Shown: positions 35,471 to 45,968, counted from the first letter of the stretch. The stretch is 64,000 bases of DNA from Nephrocerus scutellatus (GCA_947095585.1 OX352761.1:54300019-54364018), one strand, 5' to 3'. Numbers and translations: made by a program. The notes: generated from the letters alone by a model not told the origin.

Positions 35471-36038
35471 TTCCAAATGGTTGTAATTGCCACTTCTCAT
35501 GTGGAACTCAAACAACTTCGTATGTTAAGCACGTTAACATCTGACCTAGACAGCATAATACAATGGGGAGAAATTAATCGAGTAGAATTTAACAGTTCCA
35601 AAACCCAATCCCATGCCATTATCAATGAATGGCACTTGCATCGAGGAAACTGAATAGCTTGCATAAGCTAGATAGAATACAAAACCACGCGATATAACTT
35701 ATCGGTGACGCATATATAGCGAAATCAATAGATTCGCTTGAACACAGGAACGTTTTCAGCTTGTCACTGTTTAACGCTTCTTCTACCAGCGGTGCTCAAG
35801 AGAAAAATAGCCAACTGCATGCCACCTCTCATTGAATTCAACCGCAATACTAGTGGCGCTCTACATGCTCATCAGTTTACCCTCAAGCCTGTCTTCAGAC
35901 GAACAGTTAAGTTCAGCCATACAACACGTATGTAGAATGCTCTGCCAAGCTCTGCCTTCCCACATCACTATGATCCACAGGCATTCAAAATACAAGATCA
36001 TAGACATCTCTTCGTTTTTCCTCCTTTTTCTTAACGCC
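35471..36038 (+). pseudogene. LINE2 3' fragment, most complete copy
   Basis: In order: LRMLSTLTSDLDSIIQWGEI, NRVEFNSSKTQ, KLDRIQNHAI, then (35738-35935) LKRKIANCMPPLIEFNRNTS and VKFSHTTRMWNAL, and the PPFS end. These are the RT end and C-terminal domain of a CR1/Jockey-type LINE. Stops and frame changes separate the parts. No poly(A) or microsatellite tail is visible; LINE1 follows tail-to-tail. Confidence 0.75.
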
Positions 36039-36069
36039 CACCATGTGCCAAGCATATAGCCGAGCATTA

Positions 36070-36358
36070 TGAGGGTGCAAACCCCTTTAAGCGTGCGCAA
36101 ATTATAAAAAAAACGATGAAGATCAAAGTTATGGATGTAGCATGGTGCATTGACAATCCTTCGTAGTACTTTATTTTGGATCCGTTGGATGATTTTGATG
36201 GTGCTCATCTTGGCGCACCCCCATAATTGAATGCCGTGAGTCCATACCTGTTTGATCACTTGTTTATAGAGAAGCAATTTGTTATGAATTGATAGTACTG
36301 ATCTCCTTCCAATAAGCCAATCCATCTTTCTCATTTTGATGTCGACTTCATCCTTTTT
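36070..36358 (-). pseudogene. LINE1 RT thumb fragment, module 5
   Basis: It opens with MRKMDWLIGRRS (Asp for Asn). The A-run after HRF is one or two bases shorter, so the frame stays open into the LINE2-antisense region, giving a spurious 157-codon ORF (35861-36334). The unoccupied gypsy1 site GTGCC is at 36045-36049. Confidence 0.8.
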
Positions 36359-37434
36359 AAATTCTCTATATTAACTTCGCGTGCACGTGGCTGGCTGGCT
36401 GGCTGGCTCGCTGGTCAGATTTTCTGATCAATTTTTAACCCACTTCCCATAGCCCGATTTTTTTGAAATTTTGCACACATGTATATCCCCGATGGACAAA
36501 ACTTTTGAAGCGATCAGGACCCGGGTTCGGGGGGCTCCCATACAAATTTTTTTTTTTAATTATCAATTTTTAACCCACTTCCTAAAGCCCGATTTTCCTG
36601 AAATTTTGTACACATGTGTATTTCCGGTGACAATATTCTTTTACAATTTGGAAGTGATCGGGGCCCGGGTTCGTGGGGCTCCCATACAAATTTAAAATAA
36701 AAATTACTTGATTTTTTTAAATTTTACACACATGTGTATACCCAATAAACAATACTTTTTCTAAAATTTGGTAGTAATCGAGCCCCGGGTTCGGCCGCAA
36801 GGACCTTATACATTTTTTTAAATATCATATAGTGGCATCAGATACCGTCGTACTTTAAAGACTGTGTGCGGTCTGTGCTGCGCAGTCGGCTGCGCTGTTT
36901 GGTTTGGTGGATTTTGATTGCAAAATCTATTCTGCCTGTTCATGGAAGCACTACGAGTTTGCGTCGCCATATTTTTAACTCGGCACTTACACGGTTATTG
37001 ATAATGTCATTATTTCTAATAATGAAAAACGAAAAATAGCTCACCCACAAATGAACCCAGCAAATGAAACGGGACATAAATGTTTTATGCTTAATTAGAC
37101 TTACTTACTTATTTACTGAATTGTATTTTTATTGATGTCGTTTTTTGTTGTCGATATCAACTTACAGATAAAACAACAAGTTTCCACAATATTCTGTCAT
37201 TTGGCGTTTTCATAAATTAGTTCAGAGCAGTCAAAGAGTTCTCAAGAAAAATGCTCGTGTTTCTTATTTGCTCAGAGTATGAGCGTGCTCTAAGTGCTCA
37301 GAATAAAATGATCTGAGCATTTTCAAATTTGACATCTGATGTCAAATGTCTCTTTCGATGATTTTCTCCTACAATAAAAAAAAATGACCCAGGATCGAGG
37401 GGCTTCCATATCAATTTCTGTGATTAGAGAATTT
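36359..37434. mobile_element. Element X, copy 5 (both ends present)
   Basis: Its length is 1076 bp, from AAATTCTCTA to TAGAGAATTT, inverted ends of 10 bp. It contains GGCT repeats, three minisatellite monomers (36430-36820), the AGTGGCATCAG part, twin hairpins (37295-37346), and a final stretch (ATCGAGGGGCTTCCATATCAATTTCTG) resembling the end of a minisatellite monomer. LINE1 lysine codons flank it. No ORF is credible. Confidence 0.65.
37295..37346. repeat. Twin hairpins of element X
   Basis: TGCTCAGA (37295-37302) pairs with TCTGAGCA (37312-37319) across a 9-base loop. TTTGACATC (37328-37336) pairs with GATGTCAAA (37338-37346) across one base. The same 52 bp occurs at 40089-40140, 43149-43200, 47178-47229, 52151-52202 and 61883-61934. 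Confidence 0.85.
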
Positions 37435-38268
37435 AGATGAAAAATTTTAATTTTTATGTGTTGTTTTTTTCTTCTTGACATGTTTCAGCGAAGCTTTGCG
37501 TCCATGGTCATGCCAAGATATTTAGCGGTGTTTGCATGTGGAATTTGTGAACTATTTATGACAATCGGAATATGTTGGATCAAGTTGGTAAGTTTGACAA
37601 TACCTTTGTGGGGAAGCTGTTTTAAAATTTTGCCTGTGATCATATCATCCCAGGGGCTTTCTTTGGTTTAAAGTGTTTTTGAATTTATTTTTTAATTCCA
37701 TTGAATGTATACGGAGAAATATCTTCTTCATCTTGATTGCGTACTTCTTTTAATATGTATCATTTTGACTAACGTGTGGTTGAAACGTATTTGTGAGATA
37801 TTCAGAGAATAAAGCGTCTTTCGCGGCATTAGTTTTTTCCCATTCTACATTGTTTTATTTTTATAGGGGGAGATTTTTCAATTAGTCTCTTCAGGTGTTT
37901 TGTCGTTTTCCACAATGAATAGTCGGTCCTTTAATCGTGTGTAAATTCTTTTAAGTATCTATGTATAGATTAATTTTTTATAACTTTGATTTCCTGGCAA
38001 AGTTCCTGGGAGATTCAGTTGAAGTTATTTTTATCTGTTTGCGATGGTGTTTGTTGCCATTTCTTTCGAAGACGTCGTTTATGGGCTACAATATCCATTA
38101 TTTCTTTGGGATAGTTGAGACCAATCACTTTCCCCTTTACGACCGGAGAGCAGTTCCAGGCCGCATTTTGGACTTGTTGTGTGAATTTTATTTTTGACTG
38201 CTATTAGTTTAAAGCGGGACCAATCTGTTTGTTTGCTTGTCAGAGCTGGATTTTTTTCTCTTATAATT
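37435..38268 (-). pseudogene. LINE1 RT fragment and linker, module 5
   Basis: It resumes after X with TNKKI-lacking palm-side sequence (NSSQIPHANTAKYLGMTMDAKLR, followed by TGA where the family has Trp). The RT block VLLKRLKPIIEHKN is deleted; SPWDDMI.GKILKQLPHKGI and the linker remain. The endonuclease end is missing: at CTTATAATT/CTAATTGGC the linker joins BEL directly. Confidence 0.75.
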
Positions 38269-38410
38269 CTAATTGGCTGTACCTTCAATGGTCCACAATA
38301 ATCCGTGGACGTGGACATTGTAAAATAGATGTATATATTACACTCTCTCCTTCGGTAGGTTTTCCATTAATTTAACTTGCGTTTTTTGCAATTACGGACT
38401 ATCACTCTGG
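38269..38410 (-). pseudogene. BEL/Pao integrase N-side fragment, fused to LINE1 linker
   Basis: This is the STDYCGP segment only. The deletion fuses it in frame to the LINE1 linker (MSTSTDYCGPLKVQPIRI then REKNPAL), an open 79-codon chimera at 38079-38318. Confidence 0.7.
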
Positions 38411-38417
38411 ATAATAT

Positions 38418-39085
38418 TGTGATAATACAGGCTTTCGAGTTCGTAAAGGATTTTGCAAATAAAACACAACACAAGTTTATTAATTTACAAATAACAACTT
38501 AAATAATGAAACAGTAAAAATAACACAAGTTCACAATTTATAATTGTGATAACTTTAAATATACACAATAACACTTATAATACTTGTACTTTACAATAAT
38601 TCTCTTAGGTAGTAGCTTAATCACATTGCGAGAACTTTTACAACTTCACTGGTTAAATGCCAATTAACTAATAATTTCTCTGCAGCGAACGCCACCTTTT
38701 GTACTCATTGAAAAGCTTCCAGAAACTTCAAATCTTATAGACAGAAATATCGAGAAAATACCAGAAAATTGTAGCCTTATTCCCTTATTTACAACTAATG
38801 ATACTTATATGCAATGAGTCATCTTCTAAAAATAAACTACATGTTAAATAATATTCTTTAACAAAAACGGGGCAAACCGCACAAACCGGTTTGACTACAT
38901 TTTTGAATAGTACATAATGTTTCAAACTTGCAGGCGGTTACATTTCAAATTTCAAATAATCTAAAGTCTTACAGCCTTAAAGTATGCTACATAAAAGTGC
39001 TTAATTTTAGTACGAAGTATTTACATTGTGATTTATTTTAGGATTCAAATTCTATTATATGCGCTACTAACTAGTTTTCATAACA
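38418..39085 (-). repeat. gypsy2 LTR (3-kb unit, first)
   Basis: This is a full 668-bp LTR. The TATA box is mutated (plus-strand CCTTTTGTAC near 38694); the HSE TTCCAGAAACTTC is intact near 38717. Confidence 0.85.
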
Positions 39086-39096
39086 TTACCCCCATC

Positions 39097-39222
39097 TTAA
39101 TTCTGTTCGTCTCGAACAGATTCAACACTCCTTTTGTTGTTGTACCTTGTCAATCTGTCAATGTGAACAACTTTCATTTTACCTCTGGGGCTTTGTTGAA
39201 TCCGATATACGAAATCATTATT
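39097..39222 (-). pseudogene. gypsy2 integrase extreme C-terminus (3-kb unit, first)
   Basis: Only the last about 42 codons (VYRIQQSPRGKMKVVHIDRL to DEQN) remain, cut at AAATCATTA/TTCCTTG, where LINE1 endonuclease sequence begins. Confidence 0.8.
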
Positions 39223-39525
39223 CCTTGTTGTTTGCTTGTCAGAGCTGGATTTTTTTCTCTTATAATTATATTATCACTCACCACTGGGATGATTGGAGAA
39301 TGATCTGGACTTAGATTAAACCCTTCTTCATCCTGAAGGACAACAACGTGATTGACAACGAAGAAATCAATTAAATCAGGGATTTTAGCTGGATCCGTTG
39401 GCCAGTACGTTGGTTTACCAGTTGATATAAACAGTCGGACACATATCGGTAAATGTACGCCCGATTTAAAAATTAGCTGGCGTTAAACAATCAATATCTT
39501 CAGTTGCCTTGAATTCATTATGTGG
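39223..39525 (-). pseudogene. Displaced LINE1 endonuclease end and BEL scrap (3-kb unit, first)
   Basis: Up to about 39432 this is the LINE1 linker/endonuclease end (REKNPAL, SPDHSPI, TDPAKIPDLIDF); the rest is BEL LTPANF-side sequence, ending at TTCATTATG where X begins. About 40 bp (TTTGCTTGTCAGAGCTGGAT...) also occur at 38229-38268, so the LINE1 piece was split with an overlap. Confidence 0.7.
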
Positions 39526-40228
39526 ACACACATGTGTATACCCAATAAACAATACTTTTTCTAAAATTTGGTAGTAATCGGGCCCGGGGTTCGGCCGCAA
39601 GGCCCTTATACATTTTTTTAAATATCATATAGTGGCATCAGATACCGTCGTACTTTAAAGACTGTGTGCGGTCTGTGCTGCGCAGTCGGCTGCGCTGCTT
39701 GGTTTGGTGGATTTTGATTGCAAAATCTATTCTGCCTGTTCATGGAAGCACTACGAGTTTGCGTCGCCATATTTTTAACTCGGCACTTACACGGTTATTG
39801 ATAATGTCATTATTTCTAATAATGAAAAAATAGCTCACCCACAAATGAACCCAGCAAATGAAACGGGACATAAATGTTTTATGCTTAATTCAACTTACTT
39901 ACTTATTTACTGAATTGTATTTTTATTGATGTCGTTTTTTGTTGTCGATATCAACTTACAGATAAAACAACAAGTTTCCACAATATTCTGTCATTTGGCG
40001 TTTTCATAAATTAGTTCAGAGCAGTCAAAGAGTTCTCAAGAAAAATGCTCGTTTTTCTTATTTGCTCAGAGTATGAGCGTGCTCTAAGTGCTCAGAATAA
40101 AATGATCTGAGCATTTTCAAATTTGACATCTGATGTCAAATGTCTCTTTCGATGATTTTCTCCTACAATAAAAAAAAATGACCCAGGATCGAGGGGCTTC
40201 CATATCAATTTCTGCGACTAGAGAATTT
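39526..40228. mobile_element. Element X, copy 6 (left end missing)
   Basis: It starts within the last minisatellite monomer (ACACACATGTGTATACCC) and keeps everything to TAGAGAATTT, including the twin hairpins at 40089-40140. Confidence 0.6.
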
Positions 40229-41311
40229 AGATGAAAAATTTTAATTTTTATGTGTTGTTTTTTTCTTCTCGACATGTTTCAGCGAAGCTTTGCGTCCATG
40301 GTCATGCCAAGATTTTCAGCGGTGTTTGCATGTGGAATTTGTGAACTATTTATGACAATCGGAATATGTCGAATTTTTTTGTTGGTATAGTCAACATGTA
40401 CATGTTGTTTGGCGCCATTTATTTTAATGCTGCATTTGTTGTCCAATTTTCGATGTCGTTTATCGCACCTTGGTAGATTTTTGTGTTCAATAATGTGTTT
40501 TAGTCGCTGTAGTAGTACTCTTTCGAGCAATAACGACATTATTCGAAGTATGGATTTGCCTAGTTTAGGAACCATGATAACATCGGCTACTTTCGAACAA
40601 TCGAATTGAAGCTTGGATTAAGTTGGTAAGTTTGACAATACCTTTGTGGGGAAACTGTTTTAAAATTTTGCCTGTGATCTTATCATCCCAGGGGCTTTCT
40701 TTGGTTTAAAGTGTTTTTGAATTTCTTTTTTAATTCCATTGAATGTATACGGAGAAATATCTTCTTCATCTTGATTGCGTACTTCTTTTAATATATATCA
40801 TTTTGACTAACGTGTGGTTGAAACGTATTTGTGAGATATTCAGAGAATAAAGCGTCTTTCGCGGCATTAGTTTTTGCCCATTCTACATTGTTTTTTTTTT
40901 TTTGATAGGGGGAGATTGTTCAATTAGTCTCTTCAGGTGTTTTGTCGTTTTCCACAATGAATAGTCGGTCCTTTAATCGTGTGTAAATTCTTTTAAGTAT
41001 CTATGTATAGATTAATTTTTTATAACTTTGATTTCCTGGCAAAGTTCCTGGGAGATTCAGTTGAAGTTATTTTTATCTGTTTGCGATGGTGTTTGTTGCC
41101 ATTTCTTTCGAAGACGTCGTTTATGGGCTACAATATCTATTATTTCTTTGGGATAGTTGAGACCAATCACTTTCCCCTTTACGACCGGACAGCAGTTCCA
41201 GGCCGCATTTTGGACTTGTTGTGTGAATTTTATTTTTGACTGCTATTAGTTTAAAGCGGGACCAATCTGTTTGTTTGCTTGTCAGAGCTGGATTTTTTTC
41301 TCTTATAATTC
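40229..41311 (-). pseudogene. LINE1 RT and linker, module 6
   Basis: A 98-codon open stretch (40279-40575) runs from MVPKLGKSILRIMSLLLERV to LGMTMDAKLR, joining the first RT block directly to the region after the palm (KLDNKCSIKINGAKQHVHV); the catalytic palm is deleted. The next codon is TGA in place of the expected Trp. The linker follows at higher coordinates. Confidence 0.8.
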
Positions 41312-41455
41312 TAATTGGCTGTTCCTTAAATGGTCCACAATAATCCGTGGACGTGGACATTGTAAAATAGATGTATATATTACACTCTCTCCTTCGGTAG
41401 GTTTTCCATTAATTTAACTTGCGTTTTTTGCAATTACGGACTATCACTCTGGATA
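41312..41455 (-). pseudogene. BEL/Pao integrase N-side fragment (3-kb unit)
   Basis: It has the same in-frame fusion to the LINE1 linker as at 38079-38318 (chimera 41121-41360), so the join predates the 3-kb duplication. Confidence 0.7.
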
Positions 41456-41459
41456 ATAT

Positions 41460-42127
41460 TGTGATAATACAGGCTTTCGAGTTCGTAAAGGATTTTGCAA
41501 ATAAAACACAACACAAGTTTATTAATTTACAAATAACAACTTTAATAATGAAACAGTAAAAATAACACAAGTTCACAATTTATACTTGTGATAACTTTAA
41601 ATGTACACAATAACACTTATAATACTTGTACTTTACAATAATTCTCTTAGGTAGTAGCTTAATCACATTGCGAGAACTTTTACAACTTCACTGGTTAAAT
41701 TCCAATTAACTAATAATTTCTCTGCAGCGAACGCCACCTTTTATACTCATTGAAAAGCTTCCAGAAACTTCAAATCTTATAGACAGAAATATCGAGAAAA
41801 GACCAGAAAATTGTAGCCTTATTCCCTTATTTACAACTAATGATACTTATATGCAATGAGTCATCTTCTAAAAATAAACTACATGTTAAATAATATTCTT
41901 TTACAAAAACGGGGTAAACCGCACAAACCGGTTTGACTACATTTTTGAATAGTACATAATGTTTCAAACTTGCAGGCGGTTACATTTCAAATTTCAAATA
42001 ATCTAAAGTCTTACAGCCTTAAAGTATACTACATAAAAGTGCTTAATTTTAGTATGAAGTATTTACATTGTGATTTATTTTAGGATTCAAATTCTATTAT
42101 ATGCGCTACTAACTAGTTTTCATAACA
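41460..42127 (-). repeat. gypsy2 LTR with intact promoter (3-kb unit, second)
   Basis: This is a full LTR from TGTGATAATACAGG to CATAACA on the plus strand, reading minus. The promoter elements are all intact in this copy and are listed separately. Confidence 0.85.
41737..41863 (-). promoter_or_regulatory. gypsy2 LTR promoter: AP-1 site, heat-shock element, TATA box
   Basis: On the minus strand, in transcription order: TGACTCA (AP-1/bZIP consensus, 41857-41863), the heat-shock element GAAGTTTCTGGAA (41759-41771; three alternating GAA/TTC units with 2-base spacing) and GTATAAAAGG (41737-41746), a TATA box 12 bases further on. A start site is expected about 25-30 bases downstream, near 41710. 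The same arrangement is intact at about 34651-34775, 49450-49580, 59250-59375 and, as far as the window goes, 63909-63943. Stress induction is inference from the motifs. Confidence 0.6.
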
Positions 42128-42138
42128 TTACCCCCATC

Positions 42139-42264
42139 TTAATTCTGTTCGTCTCGAACAGATTCAACACTCCTTTTGTTGTTGTACCTTGTCAATCTGT
42201 CAATGTGAACGACTTTCATTTTACCTCTGGGGCTTTGTTGAATCCGATATACGAAATCATTAAT
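42139..42264 (-). pseudogene. gypsy2 integrase extreme C-terminus (3-kb unit, second)
   Basis: It is the same truncated tail as at 39097-39222, with VVHIDRL replaced by the near-identical KVVHIDRL frame and one GTTCAC to GTCGTT-type change. Confidence 0.75.
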
Positions 42265-42577
42265 CCTTGTTGTTTGCTTGTCAGAGCTGGATTTCTCTTA
42301 TAATTATATTATCACTCACCACTGGGATGATTGGAGAATGATCTGGACTTAGATTAAACCCTTCTTCATCCTGAAGGACAACAACGTGATTGACAACGAA
42401 GAAATCAATTAAATCAGGGATTTTAGCTGGATCCGTTGGCCAGTACGTTGGTTTACCAGTTGATATAAACAGTCGGACACATATCGGTAAATGTACGCCC
42501 GATTTAAAAATTAGCTGGCGTTAAACAATCAATATCTTCAGATTGGATCACTGCCAATTGCCTTGAATTCATTATGT
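42265..42577 (-). pseudogene. Displaced LINE1 endonuclease end and BEL scrap (3-kb unit, second)
   Basis: It matches 39223-39525, but keeps 14 bp (ATTGGATCACTGCC) lost from the first copy and has lost a few T's in the TTTTTT run near 42293. Confidence 0.7.
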
Positions 42578-43288
42578 GGACACACATGTGTATACCCAAT
42601 AAACAATACTTTTTCTAAAATTTGGTAGTAATCGGGCCCCGGGTTCGGCCGCAAGGCCCTTATACATTTTTTTAAATATCATATAGTGGCATCAGATACC
42701 GTCGTACTTTAAAGACTGTGTGGGGTCTGTGCTGCGCAGTCGGCTGCGCTGCTTGGTTTGGTGGATTTTGATTGCAAAATCTATTCTGCCTGTTCATGGA
42801 AGCACTACGAGTTTGCGTCGCCATATTTTTAACTCGGCACTTACACGGTTATTGATAATGTCATTATTTCTAATAATGAAAAACGAAAAATAGCTCACCC
42901 ACAAATGAACCCAGCAAATGAAACGGGACATAAATGTTTTATGCTTAATTCAACTTACTTACTTATTTACTGAATTGTATTTTTATTGATGTCGTTTTTT
43001 GTTGTCTATATCAACTTACAGATAAAACAACAAGTTTCCACAATATTCTGTCATTTGGCGTTTTCATAAATTAGTTCAGAGCCGTCAAAGAGTTCTCAAG
43101 AAAAATGCTCGTGTTTCTTATTTGCTCAGAGTATGAGCGTGCTCTAAGTGCTCAGAATAAAATGATCTGAGCATTTTCAAATTTGACATCTGATGTCAAA
43201 TGTCTCTTTCGATGATTTTCTCCTACAATAAAAAAAAATTACCCAGGATCGAGGGGCTTCCATATCAATTTCTGCGACTAGAGAATTT
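42578..43288. mobile_element. Element X, copy 7 (left end missing)
   Basis: It has the same truncated form as copy 6, with hairpins at 43149-43200 and the TAGAGAATTT end. Confidence 0.6.
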
Positions 43289-44356
43289 AGATGAAAAATT
43301 TTAATTTTTATGTGTTGTTTTTTTCTTCTCGACATGTTTCAGCGAAGCTTTGCGTCCATGGTCATGCCAAGATTTTCAGCGGTGTTTGCATGTGGAATTT
43401 GTGAACTATTTATGACAATCGGAATATGTCGAATTTTTTTGTTGGTATAGTCAACATGTACATGTTGTTTGGCGCCATTTATTTTAATGCTGCATTTGTT
43501 GTCCAATTTTCGATGTCGTTTATCGCACCTTGGTAGATTTTTGTGTTCAATAATGTGTTTTAGTCGCTTTAGTAGTACTCTTTCGAGCAATAACGACATT
43601 ATTCGAAGTATGGATTTGCCTAGTTTAGGAACCATGATAACATCGGCTACTTTCGAACAATCGAATTGAAGCTTGGATTAAGTTGGTAAGTTTGACAATA
43701 CCTTTGTGGGGAAGCTGTATTAAAATTTTGCCTGTGATCTTATCATCCCAGGGGCTTTCTTTGGTTTAAAGTGTTTTTGAATTTCTTTTTTAATTCCATT
43801 GAATGTATACGGAGAAATATCTTCTTCATCTTGATTGCGTACTTCTTTTGACTAACGTGTGGTTGAAACGTATTTGTGAGATATTCAGAGAATAAAGCGT
43901 CTTTCGCGGCATTAGTTTTTGCCCATTCTACATTGTTTTTTTTTTTTTGATAGGGGTAGATTGTTCAATTAGTCTCTTCAGGTGTTTTGTCGTTTTCCAC
44001 AATGAATAGTCGGTCCTTTAATCGTGTGTAAATTCTTTTAAGTATCTATGTATAGATTAATTTTTTATAACTTTGATTTCCTGGCAAAGTTCCTGGGAGA
44101 TTCAGTTGAAGTTATTTTTATCTGTTTGCGATGGTGTTTGTTGCCATTTCTTTCGAAGACGTCGATTATGGGCTACAATATCCATTATTTCTTTGGGATA
44201 GTTGAGACCAATTACTTTCCCCTTTACGACCGGAGAGCAGTTCCAGGCCGCATTTTGGACTTGTTGTGTGAATTTTTTTTTTGACTTAATAGCAGTTTAA
44301 AGCGGTACCAATCTGTTTGTTTGCTTGTCAGAGGTGGATTTTTTTCTCTTATAATT
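43289..44356 (-). pseudogene. LINE1 RT and linker, module 7
   Basis: The palm-deleted open stretch is at 43339-43635, as in module 6. The linker is more decayed (stop and frame changes near 44280). Confidence 0.8.
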
Positions 44357-44500
44357 CTAATTGGCTGTACCCTAAATGGTCCACAATAATCCGTGGACGT
44401 GGACATTGTAAAAAAGATGTATATATTACACTCTCTCCTTCGGTAGGTTTTCCATTAATTTAACTTGCGTTTTTTGCAATTACGGACTATCACTCTGGAT
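44357..44500 (-). pseudogene. BEL/Pao integrase N-side fragment, module 7
   Basis: This is the STDYCGPF segment fused to the LINE1 linker (chimera 44224-44406). Its right edge lacks ATATTGTGAT, so it joins the LTR at GGATAAT/ACAGGC. Confidence 0.7.
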
Positions 44501-45029
44501 AATACAGGCTTTCGAGTTCGTAAAGGATTTTGCAAATAAAACACAACACAAGTTTATTAATTTACAAATAACAACTTTAATAATGAAACAGTAAAAATAA
44601 CACAAGTTCACAATTTATACTGGTGATAACTTTAAATGTACACAATAACACTTACAATACTTGTACTTTACAATAATTCTCTTAGGTAGTAGCTTAATCA
44701 CTTTGCGAGAACTTTTACAACTTCACTGGTTAAATTCCAATTAACTAATAATTTCTCTGCAGCGAACGCCACCTTTTATACTCATTGAAAAGCTTCCAGA
44801 AACTATCTTATAGACAGAAATATCGAGAAAAGACCAGAAAATTGTAGCCTTATTCCCTTATTTACAACTAATGATACTTATATGCAATGAGTCATCTTCT
44901 AAAAATAAAGTCTTACAGCCTTAAAGTATGCTACATAAAAATGCTTATTTTTAGTATGAAGTATTTACATTGCGATTTATTTTATGATTCAAATTATATT
45001 ATATGCGCTACTAAGTACTTTTCATAACA
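44501..45029 (-). repeat. gypsy2 LTR with internal deletion, module 7
   Basis: About 100 bp around ACAAAAACGGGGCAAACC are deleted (CTAAAAATAAA joined to GTCTTACAGCC), and the HSE has lost its last unit (CCAGAAACTATC). Confidence 0.8.
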
Positions 45030-45040
45030 TTACCCCCATC

Positions 45041-45470
45041 TTAATTCTGTTCGTCCCGAACAGATTCAGCACTCCTTTTGTTGTTGTACCTTGTCAATCT
45101 GTCAATGTGAACAACTTTCATTTTACCTCTGGGGCTTTGTTGAATCCGATATACGAAATCATTAATCCTCTTAATGATCTTATAAGGTCCTTCCCAAGTT
45201 TGCTTTAGTTTTGGAGATTTACCTTTTCTTCTCTTGGGATTGTAAAGCGAAACAAAATGTCCTTTCTGAAATCCACCACAGTTTGCACGCAGGTCATATC
45301 GCGTTTTCATCCGGTTGCTGGCATCCACTATGCTCCTTACTGCAGCATGAACAGCGATCATCCTGTGTCTTAGATCACTAACGTAGTTTTCCTTTGTTGT
45401 TGCCTCTACTGGTGGTGATCAAAATTTAATGTCGCATGGTGGACGAAGTTCTTTTCCAAACGGTTGTAAT
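45041..45470 (-). pseudogene. gypsy2 integrase C-terminal fragment, module 7
   Basis: It is open for 106 codons (KLKQTWEGPY variant, INDFVYRIQ, VVHIDRL), with the ATTKEN/GKELRPP piece upstream. E is not inserted. Confidence 0.85.
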
Positions 45471-45660
45471 TGCCACTTCTCATGTGGAACTCAAACAACT
45501 TCATATGTTAAGCACGTTAATCGAGTAGAATTTAACGGTTCCAAAACCCAATCCCATGCCGCTATCAATGAATGGCACTTGCATCGAAGAAATTTAAAAT
45601 ACAAGATCATAGACATCTCTTCGTTTTTCCTCCTTTTTCTTAACGTCCACCATGTGCCAA
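45471..45660 (+). pseudogene. LINE2 3' fragment, shortest copy
   Basis: FNGSKTQSHA is joined directly to the LKYKIIDISSFF-side end; about 340 bp of C-terminal sequence are lost. Confidence 0.6.
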
Positions 45661-45674
45661 GCATATAGCCGAAC

Positions 45675-45968
45675 ATTATGAGGGTGCAAACCCCTTTAAG
45701 CGTGCGCAAATTATAAAAAAAAAACGATGAAGATCAAAGTTACGGATGTAGCATGGTGCATTGACAATCCTTCGCAGTACTTTATTTTGGATCCGTTGGA
45801 TGATTTTGATGGTGCTCATCTTAGCGCACCCCCATAATTGAATGCCTGAGTCCATACCTGTTTGATCACTTGTTTATAGAGAAGCAATTTGTAATGAATT
45901 GATAGTACTGATCTCCTTCCAATAAGCCAATTCATCTTTCTCATTTTGATGTCGACTTCATCCTTTTT
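45675..45968 (-). pseudogene. LINE1 RT thumb fragment, module 8
   Basis: The GRRS, WTHGIQ and IVNAP motifs are present; a two-base loss near 45847 (GCCTGAG for GCCGTGAG) breaks the frame. Confidence 0.75.

Larger units (their letters stand above)
38418..41459. repeat. Compact 3.04-kb unit, first copy
   Basis: Order: gypsy2 LTR, 125-bp integrase tail, LINE1 endonuclease end, BEL C-terminal scrap, right part of X, LINE1 RT and linker, BEL N-side scrap. It lacks LINE2, the LINE1 thumb and the left part of X. The next unit (41460-44500) has identical joins. Confidence 0.85.
41460..44500. repeat. Compact 3.04-kb unit, second copy
   Basis: It has the same composition and breakpoints as 38418-41459, differing mainly by single bases and a short deletion near 43848 (TTAATATATATCA lost). 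Confidence 0.85.

Noticed and set aside
35861..36334. 157-codon minus-strand ORF as a single gene
   Set aside because: Only the first about 80 codons are LINE1; the rest reads through antisense LINE2 because the A-run is shorter by chance.
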